Part shown: positions 8,066-16,663 of the stretch, piece after piece | How positions within the stretch are numbered: position 1 is the stretch's first letter | Layout: each line of letters opens with the position of its first letter | Origin: Myxococcales bacterium | GTDB taxonomy: Bacteria > Myxococcota > Myxococcia > Myxococcales > 40CM-4-68-19 | DNA length: 36,449 nucleotides | Direction of reading: 5' to 3' | NCBI GenBank assembly: GCA_020201435.1 | Contig: JAIVGS010000192.1 | Location: forward strand, 1 to 36,449 | The notes under the pieces: generated by a model | Told to the model about the DNA's origin: nothing | Database searches by the model: none | Seen by the model: only the letters and a program-made list of their open reading frames with translations | Position numbers and translations under genes: made by a program

Positions 8066-9009
8066 GCGACACCTCCGGCGGCGAGCAGCGCGCGCTTCAC
8101 CGCGGTCTGCAACAACGCGATCTTGTATTCGTTGCGCTGCAGCGGTCTCGCGCCCTCGATCGCGGCCTTCGCCGCCTGGACCGCGAGCTGCTCGTCGATC
8201 TTGCGGCCCTTGATCAGCGCTTCCGCTTTCGGCGCGCGCCATGGCACCGGCGCGGCAGCGCCGAGGACGACGCGCGGCTCGGCGCCGGGCGCGACCGCTG
8301 CCTCCGCGAGCGGCCAGTCGAAGGACTGCTTTTCCATCAGCTTGACGTAGGCGGCCTGCCGGATCGGCACGCGCACCTCGACGATCAATTCGCCAGGCTG
8401 CAGCACGTTCTCACGCATGACGTCCCGCTCGGGCCGCACGAAGAAATCGTCGATCGCGACGGTGCGCTCCCCACCGGGTCCTCTCAGCAGCAGCGACGCG
8501 CCGAGCGCGGTCAACGCCGTCGCGGTCCCGCTCGGATGCACGATCGCGCAGAGATCGTTGTCGAACACCGCATGCATCTCGTTCTGGCCGTCGATGGCAA
8601 AGCAGGTCGTGCCGCCCTTGCGGCGGCAGTGGAAGTCCTCCTTGCGGAAGTACCAGCAGCGCGGTCGCTGCGCGATGTTGCCGCCGAGCGTCGCGACGTT
8701 CCGGATCTGCGGCGTCGCCGCGGCGGCGGCAGCGTCGGCGAGCGCGGGGGCGGCCTTGCGAATCCGTGCGTCGTCCGCGATCGTCGCCAGCGTCACCAGC
8801 GGCCCGAGTCGCAGCGCTCCGCCATCGACGTCGACGAAGTCGAGGCCTTGAAGCCGGCGCAGGTTGACCAGCGTCGCCGGCTCGTCGATGTGCTCCTTGA
8901 GACGGTCGCCGACGTCCACGCCGCCGGCCTTGAAGAGCGCGCCTCGCTGGGCACCGGCCGCGATCGCGCTCTGCAGATCTTCCGGCTCGACCCAGGTAAA
9001 CGCTTTCAT
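8062..9009 (-). CDS. FAD-binding subunit of aldehyde/xanthine-type oxidoreductase (PaoB/YagS-like)
   Basis: A 315-aa FAD_binding_5/CO_deh_flav family subunit. It has the N-terminal FAD segment with AQRGALFKAGG, the ATLGGNIAQRP loop, and a C-terminal flavoprotein domain (VGA-type PVPWRAPKAEALIKG). Four cysteines (about residues 118, 128, 136 and 154, in PRCWYFRKEDFHC and GGTTCF contexts) match the 4Fe-4S insertion known for E. coli PaoB. This subunit would therefore carry FAD plus a 4Fe-4S cluster and pass electrons from the 2Fe-2S clusters to an acceptor. Its ATG (9009) overlaps the stop of the fused large subunit as ATGA, and its own stop overlaps the next small gene the same way. The subunit itself has no Tat signal; in the Pao system it travels with the Tat-bearing partner. 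Confidence 0.92.
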   Translation of the reverse strand: MKAFTWVEPEDLQSAIAAGAQRGALFKAGGVDVGDRLKEHIDEPATLVNLRRLQGLDFVDVDGGALRLGPLVTLATIADDARIRKAAPALADAAAAAATPQIRNVATLGGNIAQRPRCWYFRKEDFHCRRKGGTTCFAIDGQNEMHAVFDNDLCAIVHPSGTATALTALGASLLLRGPGGERTVAIDDFFVRPERDVMRENVLQPGELIVEVRVPIRQAAYVKLMEKQSFDWPLAEAAVAPGAEPRVVLGAAAPVPWRAPKAEALIKGRKIDEQLAVQAAKAAIEGARPLQRNEYKIALLQTAVKRALLAAGGVA

Positions 9010-11981
9010 GCCGGCACCCCCTTGAGCGCCGCGAGCACGCGGGCGGGCGTCAACGGGAGCGATCGCACGCGCGCGCCGATGGCATGCGCGACGGCATTCG
9101 CGATCGCCGCGCAGGTCGGCACCGTCGCGGGCTCGCCGATCCCGCTCACGTCGGTGTTCGTGCGCCCGCGGAAATGCTCGAGGATCACGGCCTCGATCTT
9201 CGGCACGTCACGCGCTCCCGCGATTCGATAGTGTTCCAGATCGGCGTTGACCATCTTCCCGGTCTGCAAGTCGATCGTGCGGCGCTCGTGCAGCGCGTAG
9301 CTCACGCCCTGGATGATCCCGCCGTTGATCTGCGACTCGATCGCCAGCCGGTTCACCGGCCGGCCGCAGTCGTGCACCGCCACCGCGCGCACCACGCGGA
9401 CGATGCCGGTCTCGGTGTCGACTTCCACCTCGACGAACTGCCCGCCGCCGATGGTGGCGGTGAACTTGTCGTCGTCCTGCCACCCGTCGTAGTCGCGCGC
9501 GCGCGACGCGTAGCCACGCACGGCGCGGCCCAGCTTCCGCGCGGCCGCGCGAACGTCGCTGGTCGCGTCGAGGCCGAGGGCCTCGCGTTTCGCGCGTTCG
9601 GCGGCGAGCCGCACCGCCGGCGTGAGCATCTGCGTGGTCTGGCTTCCGCCCGAGGGCGGACCCTGCGGTAACGCGGTGTCGCCGATGCGGACGTCGACCT
9701 CGTTGGGCGAGACGCCGAGCACTTCGGCCACCACCTGCGCGCAGGCGGTCCGGATGCCGCCGCCGATGTCGGCGACCCCGCTGCGGCACTCGATGCTTCC
9801 GTCGTCGTGGATGAGGACTTCCGCGGAGGACGGCGAGCGATCGAAGTTGTACCAGAGTCCCTGCGCGAATCCGACGCCGCGCTTCAAGGTCCCGGAAGAC
9901 TTCCGCGCGCGCGCCTCGGCCCAGCGGAACTTCTGGGCGCCGACGCGACGTTCTTCGCGGCGCGCCGGATGCTGATCGTTGCGGTCGCGCAGCGCGAGCG
10001 GATCGATGCCGAGCTTTTCGGCGAGCTCGTCGATCGCCTGCTCGAGCCCGAACGCGCCCTGCGGATGGCCTGGCGCACGAAAGGCGGCGGCCGGCCCGGT
10101 GTGGAGGAAGACGTCGTTTTCCTCGCTGCGCATGACGCGGGCCGGATAGAGGTTCTTCACCGGACCGGCGCAGCCCGCTCCCGCCGCGCAACCGGCGCTC
10201 CCATGTGCGGTGAGCTGCAGCGCGAGGAGCTCGCCGTCCTTCGCGGCGCCGATACGGATCTGCTGGATCGAGCTCGGCCGGTTGCCGACCGCGAGGTGCT
10301 CCGCGCGGCGGTCGAGGAACAGCCGCACCGGCCGCTTCGCCTTCTTCGACAGGTGCAGCGCGATCGCGCCGTAGTTGCCGGCGCCGAACTTGGCGCCGAA
10401 GCCGCCGCCGGTGAACTCGCTGATCACGCGCACCTTGCTCTTCGGCAGCTTGAACAGCGTCGCGATCTCGTCCTGCACCGAATGGATGCCTTGTGTACTC
10501 GCGTACAGGGTCACGCCGTCGTGGCGCCAGTCGGCGACGACGCCGTGGGTCTCGATCGCCGAATGCGTCTGCACTTCGGTTCGGTACTCCTGCTCGAGCC
10601 GCACCGGGCTTTCCGCGAACGCTCGTTCGATGTCGCCGCCGCGCTCGGCGACGACCGGGCCGCGGACGTTGCCCTCCTGCGGGACGTCCTTCGCCGCGCC
10701 GCCGCCGCCCGCGGTTCCGGCCTGCTCTACCGGCCCGGGAAAGACCAGTGGTGCTCCCGGTTTGCGCGCGTCGTCGATGTCGGCGACGTGCGGAAGCACC
10801 TCGATATCGATCCGAATCGCGCGCGCCGCGTCCTCGGCCTGCGCCTGCGTCTGCGCGGCGACCGCGGCGACCGGCTGTCCTTCGTAGCGCACCAGCGGGT
10901 ATTTTCCCCGCGCTGCCGACTTCAGCTTGAGCTTCGCCGGCCCCAGGACCCGCTCGACGACGTACGTGGCCGCCACACCCGGCATCGTCTGCGCGGCGCT
11001 CACGTCGACGCTCTTGATCCGCGCGTGCGCGTGCGGGCTGCGCGCGACGGCGGCGTACAGCATCCCGGGAAGCTGGACGTCGAACGAATACCGCGCCCGG
11101 CCGGTGACCTTTTCCGGCCCGTCGATCCGCGGCGTCGGCTGCCCGACCACGCGGAGCCGCGCGCTGCCGTCCCACGGCTGCGGCTCGCCGGGCGGCACCT
11201 TGCGCTCTTTCGGCGCCAGCGCGCCGGGGAGTCCGACCACGAACGAGCGTTCGTTCGTGCCTTCTCCCTTGTCCTGCGCCTTGCCGGCGTCGGTTTCCGC
11301 GGTGCCGCCTTCCACCGGCGACCGGTTCCCCCACGCGTCGGCCTTGCTCGGCGCGCCCGGCGGCGGCAGCTCGCCTTGCGCGACGCCGGCCCTCGACGGT
11401 GGCGTGCGCGCGGCGGTCAGCGCCGCTTCGAACACCTTCGGATACGTCCCGCAGCGGCAGGTGTTGCCCGACACCGCGCGGCGCACGTCCTCTTCGCTCG
11501 GCGACGCGTTCTTCAACAGAAGCGCGTGGCACGACATCACCATGCCGGGCGTGCAGAAGCCGCACTGCAGCGCATCGTGCGCGACGAATGCCGCCTGGAT
11601 CGGCGCGAGCTGGTCGCCGCGCGCGAGGCCTTCGATGGTCATGACCGGCTTGCCCACCGCGTCCAGAGCAAACGTCATGCACGACGCAACCGGCGTGTCG
11701 CCGACCATCACTGTGCATGCTCCGCACGCTCCGCGGTCGCAGCCGATCTTGGTGCCGGTCAGGTGCAGCTGATCGCGCAGCACCGAGACCAGCGTCGCGC
11801 GCGGCTCGACCTGAAGGCGTCGCTCCTCGCCGTTGACGTTCAGCGAAATCGACACCGCCCCCGGTCCGAACCGTGCGGGTGGCCTCTCCTTCGTCGCGCC
11901 CTCGAGCAGCGCCGCGGCCGACGCCGCAACCCCAGCTCCCTTGACAAAACCGCGCCTCGTCAGCTTGGTCTGATCGGACAT
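9006..11981 (-). CDS. Fused 2Fe-2S and molybdopterin subunit of a Tat-exported aldehyde/xanthine-type oxidoreductase
   Basis: The track ORF starts at 13445, but everything before MSDQTKLTRRGF is shadow; the ATG at 11981 gives 991 aa. Residues 1-30 are a Tat signal (TRRGFVKG then Ala-rich). Residues about 45-190 hold two 2Fe-2S domains: CDRGACGAC (Cys 81, 86, 89 with 101) and CGFC with CRC (Cys 140, 143, 175, 177). After a low-complexity linker, residues about 265-991 form the molybdopterin-binding large subunit (Ald_Xan_dh_C type) with FTGGGFGAKFG and the catalytic Glu near residue 950 in GIGEPATVP. It would hydroxylate an aldehyde or N-heterocycle using water, probably in the periplasm. In E. 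coli PaoABC the two parts are separate (PaoA, PaoC); here they are one chain. It is divergent from the DJ-1 gene across 45 bases. Confidence 0.92.
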   Translation of the reverse strand: MSDQTKLTRRGFVKGAGVAASAAALLEGATKERPPARFGPGAVSISLNVNGEERRLQVEPRATLVSVLRDQLHLTGTKIGCDRGACGACTVMVGDTPVASCMTFALDAVGKPVMTIEGLARGDQLAPIQAAFVAHDALQCGFCTPGMVMSCHALLLKNASPSEEDVRRAVSGNTCRCGTYPKVFEAALTAARTPPSRAGVAQGELPPPGAPSKADAWGNRSPVEGGTAETDAGKAQDKGEGTNERSFVVGLPGALAPKERKVPPGEPQPWDGSARLRVVGQPTPRIDGPEKVTGRARYSFDVQLPGMLYAAVARSPHAHARIKSVDVSAAQTMPGVAATYVVERVLGPAKLKLKSAARGKYPLVRYEGQPVAAVAAQTQAQAEDAARAIRIDIEVLPHVADIDDARKPGAPLVFPGPVEQAGTAGGGGAAKDVPQEGNVRGPVVAERGGDIERAFAESPVRLEQEYRTEVQTHSAIETHGVVADWRHDGVTLYASTQGIHSVQDEIATLFKLPKSKVRVISEFTGGGFGAKFGAGNYGAIALHLSKKAKRPVRLFLDRRAEHLAVGNRPSSIQQIRIGAAKDGELLALQLTAHGSAGCAAGAGCAGPVKNLYPARVMRSEENDVFLHTGPAAAFRAPGHPQGAFGLEQAIDELAEKLGIDPLALRDRNDQHPARREERRVGAQKFRWAEARARKSSGTLKRGVGFAQGLWYNFDRSPSSAEVLIHDDGSIECRSGVADIGGGIRTACAQVVAEVLGVSPNEVDVRIGDTALPQGPPSGGSQTTQMLTPAVRLAAERAKREALGLDATSDVRAAARKLGRAVRGYASRARDYDGWQDDDKFTATIGGGQFVEVEVDTETGIVRVVRAVAVHDCGRPVNRLAIESQINGGIIQGVSYALHERRTIDLQTGKMVNADLEHYRIAGARDVPKIEAVILEHFRGRTNTDVSGIGEPATVPTCAAIANAVAHAIGARVRSLPLTPARVLAALKGVPA

Positions 11982-12026
11982 GGCGATCGCGCCATACACC
12001 CTGACCGCGCCGGAAAGGAAGGTCTC

Positions 12027-12542
12027 GTGCCGGGCACGATTCTGATTCTCATCGGTCCCGAATATGAGGACTTGGAGGTCTGGTATCCGAAGCTGCGCCT
12101 CGAGGAAGCGGGATACACGGTCAAGCTCGCGGGCCTCGGCGAGCCGCACTATTCGGGCAAGCACGGCTACCCGTGCGCGGTCGACGGACGCATCGCCGAT
12201 TTCCCCGCTTCGCAGCTCGCCGGAATCCTCGCGCCGGGTGGCTGGGCGCCCGACAAGATCCGCCGCGATCCGGAAGCGCTCCGCCGCGTCCGTGAAGTTC
12301 ACGAGGCGGGCAAGATGGTGGCGACGATCTGCCACGGGCCGTGGGTCCTGATCTCGGCGGGCATCGTGCGCGGCCGCCGCTTGACCAGCACCGTCGGCAT
12401 CCGCGACGACGTGATCAACGCCGGCGCGGAGTGGGTCGATGCGCCCTCGGTGATCGACGGGAACATCGTCTCGGCGCGCGTGCCAAAGGATCTCCCGGCT
12501 TTCGGCAAGGCGATGATCGAGGTGCTTTCGAAGCAGCGCTGA
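12027..12542 (+). CDS. DJ-1/PfpI family protein
   Basis: A 171-aa class I glutamine amidotransferase-like protein. The track ORF starts at 9807, but the true start is the GTG at 12027 (MPGTILILIGPEYEDLE), preceded at good spacing by GGAAAGGAAGG. The nucleophile elbow ATICHGPWVL has the reactive Cys, and the family Glu is in the N-terminal PEYEDLE. APGGWAPDKIR matches the family's loop. Members act as stress-related deglycases or chaperones (YhbO/YajL), or as the PfpI peptidase; which applies cannot be told. It is followed directly, without a spacer, by the M28 peptidase gene, so the two are one unit. It is divergent from the molybdenum-hydroxylase operon; an enzyme that makes or removes aldehydes next to a glyoxal-type defence protein is suggestive but unproven. 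Confidence 0.9.
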   Translation: MPGTILILIGPEYEDLEVWYPKLRLEEAGYTVKLAGLGEPHYSGKHGYPCAVDGRIADFPASQLAGILAPGGWAPDKIRRDPEALRRVREVHEAGKMVATICHGPWVLISAGIVRGRRLTSTVGIRDDVINAGAEWVDAPSVIDGNIVSARVPKDLPAFGKAMIEVLSKQR

Positions 12543-13466
12543 ATGAAGCTGCTGATCGCTCTCAGCCTCGTCGGCGTCGGGGCCGCGCTCGTCTACGGCA
12601 TGGTGCAGCCATGGACGGGATCGGGCGCGCGCTGGGATGGGCCGCGCGCCGACCCGCGCCGATTGCGCGAGAGCGTCCTCTCGCTCGTCGCGCTCGGGCC
12701 GCGCCACGACGAGGCCGGGATGGCGCGGACGGCCGATTGGATCCTTGCGCAATTGGCCGCTCTCGGCCTTGCGCCGATCGCGCAGGAGTATCGGTTTGCG
12801 AACGGCGGTTACCGAAACGTGACCGTCCGCTTCGGCCCGGGGACTGCCCAGCGGATCGTCGTCGGCGCGCACTACGACGTGCGCGGGCCGTACGCCGGCG
12901 CCGACGACAATTCGAGCGGGACCGCCGGCCTGCTCGAGCTCGCCCGTCTGCTGCGCGACAAGCCGCCGCCGATGCAGGCCGAGCTCGTCTTCTATCCGCG
13001 CGAAGAGGTCGACGGGATGGGCAGCGAAGTGCACGCCAGATCGCTCCTGCGCAGCGAAGTGCGGGCGATGATCGTCCTGGAGATGATCGGCACCTTCTCC
13101 GGGCGGCAGACGTTTCCCTTCGCGGCGCTTGGCCTTCTCTATCCTTCGGAAGGAAATTACATCGTCGTCGCCGGACGGCCGCGCGACCTGCCGCTCACGC
13201 GCACCGTCAAGCGCGCGCTGGCCTCGGCGGGAATCCCGGTCGAGTCGATCAATGCGCCGGAAGCGATCCCCGGGATCGGCGACTCCGATCACCGCAACTA
13301 CTGGCAGCAGGGGATGACGGCGGTGATGGTCACCGACACCGCGTGGTACCGGAACCCGCGCTATCACACAGCGCAGGACACACCCGACACGCTCGACTAT
13401 GCGAGGATGGCGCAGGTCGTCGAAGGGACGGCAGCGGCGGTGCACGCGCTAGCGATCCCACGCTGA
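12543..13466 (+). CDS. M28 family zinc metallopeptidase
   Basis: A 307-aa protein with an N-terminal signal or anchor (MKLLIALSLVGVGAALVYGM) and an M28 aminopeptidase domain. The zinc-binding residues are visible: VVGAHYDVRG (His about 110), AGADDNSSG (bridging Asp about 121), YPREEVDG (catalytic Glu then zinc Glu, about 154-155), DSDHRNYW, and the final YHTAQDTPDTLDY (His). This is the complete set for an exported di-zinc aminopeptidase or a glutaminyl-cyclase-like enzyme. The ATG follows the TGA of the DJ-1 gene with no bases between. The end overlaps the convergent helicase gene by 18 bases (13449-13466), so no room exists for a conventional terminator. Confidence 0.9.
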   Translation: MKLLIALSLVGVGAALVYGMVQPWTGSGARWDGPRADPRRLRESVLSLVALGPRHDEAGMARTADWILAQLAALGLAPIAQEYRFANGGYRNVTVRFGPGTAQRIVVGAHYDVRGPYAGADDNSSGTAGLLELARLLRDKPPPMQAELVFYPREEVDGMGSEVHARSLLRSEVRAMIVLEMIGTFSGRQTFPFAALGLLYPSEGNYIVVAGRPRDLPLTRTVKRALASAGIPVESINAPEAIPGIGDSDHRNYWQQGMTAVMVTDTAWYRNPRYHTAQDTPDTLDYARMAQVVEGTAAAVHALAIPR

Positions 13467-15284
13467 ACGCCAGGCCCCGATCGACTCGGCGTACCTGACG
13501 AAGCCCGCGTAGAACGGATGGCGCGCGACGGTCGCGCTGTCGCCGATCACGATCAGCTTCTTTCGCGCGCGAGTGAGCGCGACGTTGATGCGGCGGATGT
13601 CGGCGACGAAGCCGAGCTCACCCGCGTCGTTGGATCGGACCAGCGAGACGATCACTGCTTCCTTCTCGCGGCCCTGGAAGCCGTCGACGGTGTCGACCTC
13701 GAGATCGGCGACGTCGGCGAGGAGCTGGCGGATCCGCTGCACCTGAGCGTCGTAGGGCGAGATGACCGCGACGTCCTGCGCCCGTACCCCGGCCGCGAGA
13801 AGCCGACGCACTTCCGACGCCGCGAGCCCCGCTTCGCCCTCGTTGAATTTCGATTCGCTGTCGGCGGGCGTCTGTTCCTCGAACCCGCGGCCGGCGGTGT
13901 CGATCATCTCCAGCGGCGCGTCGTCGATCGCGTGGTGCGCCACCGATGGATGAGCGCGCAGCTTTCCTTCGTAGAGCACGTCGCTCGGATAGCGCATGAT
14001 CTTCTCGTTCATCCGGTGTTGCTCGGCCAGCGTCACCATCGCGGAAGGTTGCGCCGCCGTCAGCCGTTCGAAGAGCGACACCGAGAGCGGAGCGGCGTCG
14101 GGCGAGATCACGGTGGGCGGCAGTTGGCGGTGATCGCCGGCCAGCACCGCGCGGGAGCAGCGGAGCAGCGCGAGGTAGACGGCGGGTTCCACCGCCTGCG
14201 TCGCTTCGTCGATCACCGCGAGGTCGAACGTCCGTCGGGCGAGCGCGCGCGACTCGAGGCCGGTCAGCGTCGCGAGGATCACCTGCGCCTTTTCGAGGAC
14301 CGCGAGCTCCGCGCGCTCCTCGAGCTCGCGGGCTTCGGCGAGGAGCTTGCGCGCCTCCCGCTCCGCTTCGCGGGCCTCGCTGAAGCGGCCGGGGCCGCGG
14401 CGCTGCTTCCGCTTGCGCGCATCGGACCGCAGGCGCAGGGCTTCACGGACCAGATCGGCGGCGATCCGAGCCTGATCGTGCGCGGCGGTCTTCTGATCGA
14501 GCGTATGCTCCACCACCGACGGCAGCACCCGCGCCGGATGGCCGATGCGCACCGCGTCGATGCCGGTCGCGACCAGCCGCTCGACGAGGTTGTCGACGGC
14601 GAGGTTCGACGGCGCCGAAGCGAGCACGCTCTCTCCGCGCGCCAGGGCGCGACGGATCACCTCGACCAGCACCGTCGTCTTTCCCGTGCCGGGCGGACCG
14701 TGGACGAGCGCGACGTCGCGCGCGCGGTCGGCGAGATCGAGAGCCGCAAGCTGTTCTGGATTCAGAACATGCGTGATGTCGATCGGCCCGGGCGTTTCGA
14801 AACGAAGCGCCTCCGCGCGCACCACGGGGTGCCAGCGGCGCGCCTCGCGCATCCGCCGCACCGCGCCGGAGAGCCGCTCGTACGTCGCCGAGGAAGGCTG
14901 CAGCTCGATCATCACCCGCCCTTCGGTCGCCCAATCGGGCGGCGGCTCGTCGAACGCGACCGCCAGCCGCGCCCGCTGCCGGCGGGCGACGATCCCCGAC
15001 GGTGATTCGAACGCGCGTTCTTTTTTTGCAACGATCGTTATAATCGAGCCGACCCCGATCTCCGACCCGCCCAGCTCCCGCCCGCCCGGCCGGGCATACG
15101 TGACCAGCGAGCGGCCGGCCAGCCCGCCCTCCTCGACCGCCTCGACGTCCGCGAGCAGGATGCCGCGCGCCTCGCGCTGCGCGACCGACAGCCGCGAGCG
15201 CGCGTCCTCGAACCGCTCCGTCTCGGCCGCGCGCTCGGTGTCGAGGAGCGCACCGAGTCGCGCGAGGTGCTGTTCGAGGTCCAC
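13449..15284 (-). CDS. UPF1/IGHMBP2-like superfamily 1 helicase
   Basis: The track ORF reaches 15704, but its N-terminal third is antisense to the CBS gene. A GTG at 15284 (MDLEQHLARLGALL) with AGGA six bases upstream gives 611 aa. Visible are an N-terminal beta-barrel-like region (GSIITIVAKKE), the Walker A motif VHGPPGTGKTT, Walker B/motif II VIDEATQA, motif III AGDHRQLPPTV, motif V VDTVDGFQGREKEAVI and motif VI INVALTRARKKL. Between motifs Ia and II is a charged coiled-coil-like insertion (ARKRKQRRGPGR). This is the SF1B UPF1-like group, which unwinds nucleic acid 5' to 3' with ATP. The bacterial members have poorly defined roles in RNA or DNA metabolism. It is divergent from the CBS gene across 34 bases. 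Confidence 0.9.
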   Translation of the reverse strand: MDLEQHLARLGALLDTERAAETERFEDARSRLSVAQREARGILLADVEAVEEGGLAGRSLVTYARPGGRELGGSEIGVGSIITIVAKKERAFESPSGIVARRQRARLAVAFDEPPPDWATEGRVMIELQPSSATYERLSGAVRRMREARRWHPVVRAEALRFETPGPIDITHVLNPEQLAALDLADRARDVALVHGPPGTGKTTVLVEVIRRALARGESVLASAPSNLAVDNLVERLVATGIDAVRIGHPARVLPSVVEHTLDQKTAAHDQARIAADLVREALRLRSDARKRKQRRGPGRFSEAREAEREARKLLAEARELEERAELAVLEKAQVILATLTGLESRALARRTFDLAVIDEATQAVEPAVYLALLRCSRAVLAGDHRQLPPTVISPDAAPLSVSLFERLTAAQPSAMVTLAEQHRMNEKIMRYPSDVLYEGKLRAHPSVAHHAIDDAPLEMIDTAGRGFEEQTPADSESKFNEGEAGLAASEVRRLLAAGVRAQDVAVISPYDAQVQRIRQLLADVADLEVDTVDGFQGREKEAVIVSLVRSNDAGELGFVADIRRINVALTRARKKLIVIGDSATVARHPFYAGFVRYAESIGAWRSAWDR

Positions 15285-15293
15285 GCCGTTTCC

Positions 15294-15299
15294 TATACT
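15294..15299 (+). promoter_or_regulatory. Candidate -10 element of the CBS-domain gene
   Basis: TATACT in the 34-base gap between the divergent helicase and CBS genes is one base off the sigma-70 -10 consensus and stands out in very GC-rich sequence. It lies 20 bases before the GGAGG-supported ATG. A -35 would fall inside the helicase start and is not convincing. Confidence 0.35.
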
Positions 15300-15318
15300 C
15301 GGCCCAACGGAGGCGCGC

Positions 15319-15738
15319 ATGGCCACCATCGAAAGGCACGTGACGAAGCAGGTCGTGGCGATGGATGCGATCACGCCCTGCCGCGAAGCGGCCAAGGTGA
15401 TGCGGGACAAGAAGATCGGCGCCATCGCGGTGCGCGAGGCCGGGCGGATCGTCGGCATCGTCACCGAGCGCGACCTGGTGGCGCGGGTGATGGCGTCGGG
15501 CGACGGCGGCGCGATGCCGATCGGCGAGGCGATGCGCACCGACCTGCCCAAGGTGGCGCTCAACGCGACCGAAGTGGAGACCACGGAGATGATGCGCACC
15601 CAGTACACCCGCCACCTGCTGGTCGAGGAGGGCGGCAACGTCGTCGGCATCATCTCGATGCGCGACGTGATCCAGCTGATGCTCGACGACAAGCAGTTCC
15701 TCATCGAGCAACTGCAGACGTATATAGATGGCCGGTGA
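15319..15738 (+). CDS. Two-CBS-domain protein
   Basis: A 139-aa stand-alone CBS pair. The first domain (about residues 8-62) contains IGAIAVREAGRIVGIVTERDL and the second (about 72-130) contains RHLLVEEGGNVVGIISMRDV. Such Bateman modules bind adenosine nucleotides and usually regulate a partner protein; no partner is fused here. The ATG at 15319 has a clean GGAGG seven bases upstream; the longer track ORF (from 14545) is shadow of the helicase. The stop is closely followed by the reductase gene, so the two may share a transcript. Confidence 0.93.
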   Translation: MATIERHVTKQVVAMDAITPCREAAKVMRDKKIGAIAVREAGRIVGIVTERDLVARVMASGDGGAMPIGEAMRTDLPKVALNATEVETTEMMRTQYTRHLLVEEGGNVVGIISMRDVIQLMLDDKQFLIEQLQTYIDGR

Positions 15739-15745
15739 ACGGCCG

Positions 15746-16663
15746 ATGAAGTTCGTCATGTTCGGATCAGGCGGCGTCGGCGGCTATTACGGCGCGCGCC
15801 TCGTCCAGGCCGGAAACGAGGTCGTCTTCGTCGCGCGCGGCGCGCATGCCGCCAGGATGCGCGAAAAGGGACTAAGTATAAAAAGCGAAACCGGGGACGC
15901 GCTCATCAGCCCGGTGAACGTCGTCGAAGACCCCGCCCGCGCCGGCGACGCCGACGTCATCTTCGTCGCCGTCAAGCTCTGGGACAGCGAGAGCGCGGCG
16001 AACGCGATCAAGCCGATCATCGGCCCCCGCACGACCGTCGTCTCGCTGCAGAACGGCGTCGACAAGGACGACGTCCTCGCCGGCGCGGCCGGCCGCGAGC
16101 ACGTCGTCGGCGGCATCACCCACATCGGCGCGGTCATCGCCGAGCCGGGCGTGATCGCCCACACCGGCAAGCTCCAGCGCGTCACGCTCGGCGAGCTCGC
16201 CAAAGGCCCGCCTTCCCCGCGCGTGATCGCGATCGTCGCGGCGCTGGCGCGGGCGAAGATCGAGGCCGTCGCGAGCGACGACATCGTCAAGGCGACCTGG
16301 GAGAAGTTCGTCTTCCTCACCTCGTTGTCGGGCATGACCGCGCTGACCCGAAAGCCGGTCGGCCCCGTCCGCGACAACCCGGCGACGCGCGCGATGCTGC
16401 GCGACGCGCTCGAGGAGACCGCCGCCGTCGCCCGCGCCGAGGGCGTCCCGCTCGCCGAAGACCTCCCCGAGAAGCAGCTCAAGATGATCGACGGCCTGAA
16501 CCCGGCGATGACCTCGTCGATGGCCCAGGATCTCGCGCGCGGAAAGCGGCTCGAGCTCGAGTGGCTGAGCGGCGCCGTCGTCCGCCGCGGCGAGGCGCGC
16601 GGCCAGAAGACGCCGGTGCACCGCGCGATCCATGCCGCGCTAGTGCTGCACGCGAACCCCTGA
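15746..16663 (+). CDS. panE: 2-dehydropantoate 2-reductase family protein (PanE/ApbA-like)
   Basis: About 305 aa. The N-terminal Rossmann segment MKFVMFGSGGVGGYYGARL holds the GxGxxG dinucleotide motif, followed by VIFVAVKLWDS, VVSLQNGVDKDD and the C-terminal ApbA domain, with Lys in IVKATWEKFVFLTSLSGMTAL. It would reduce ketopantoate to pantoate with NADPH for coenzyme A synthesis. Many bacteria hold several paralogues acting on other 2-keto acids, so the gene symbol is tentative. The ATG at 15746 is chosen because it begins the conserved strand; an ATG at 15728 (adding MAGERP) overlaps the CBS stop and cannot be excluded. A short AT-rich pocket (15870-15882) uses codons rare in the neighbours. 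The end overlaps the convergent DUF885 gene by 24 bases. Confidence 0.85.
   Translation: MKFVMFGSGGVGGYYGARLVQAGNEVVFVARGAHAARMREKGLSIKSETGDALISPVNVVEDPARAGDADVIFVAVKLWDSESAANAIKPIIGPRTTVVSLQNGVDKDDVLAGAAGREHVVGGITHIGAVIAEPGVIAHTGKLQRVTLGELAKGPPSPRVIAIVAALARAKIEAVASDDIVKATWEKFVFLTSLSGMTALTRKPVGPVRDNPATRAMLRDALEETAAVARAEGVPLAEDLPEKQLKMIDGLNPAMTSSMAQDLARGKRLELEWLSGAVVRRGEARGQKTPVHRAIHAALVLHANP

Noticed and set aside
15015-15050. AT-rich stretch with TATAAC on the minus strand in the helicase gene as a promoter
   Set aside because: It encodes the conserved-looking strand IITIVAKKE and lies inside the gene; no gene start follows closely.
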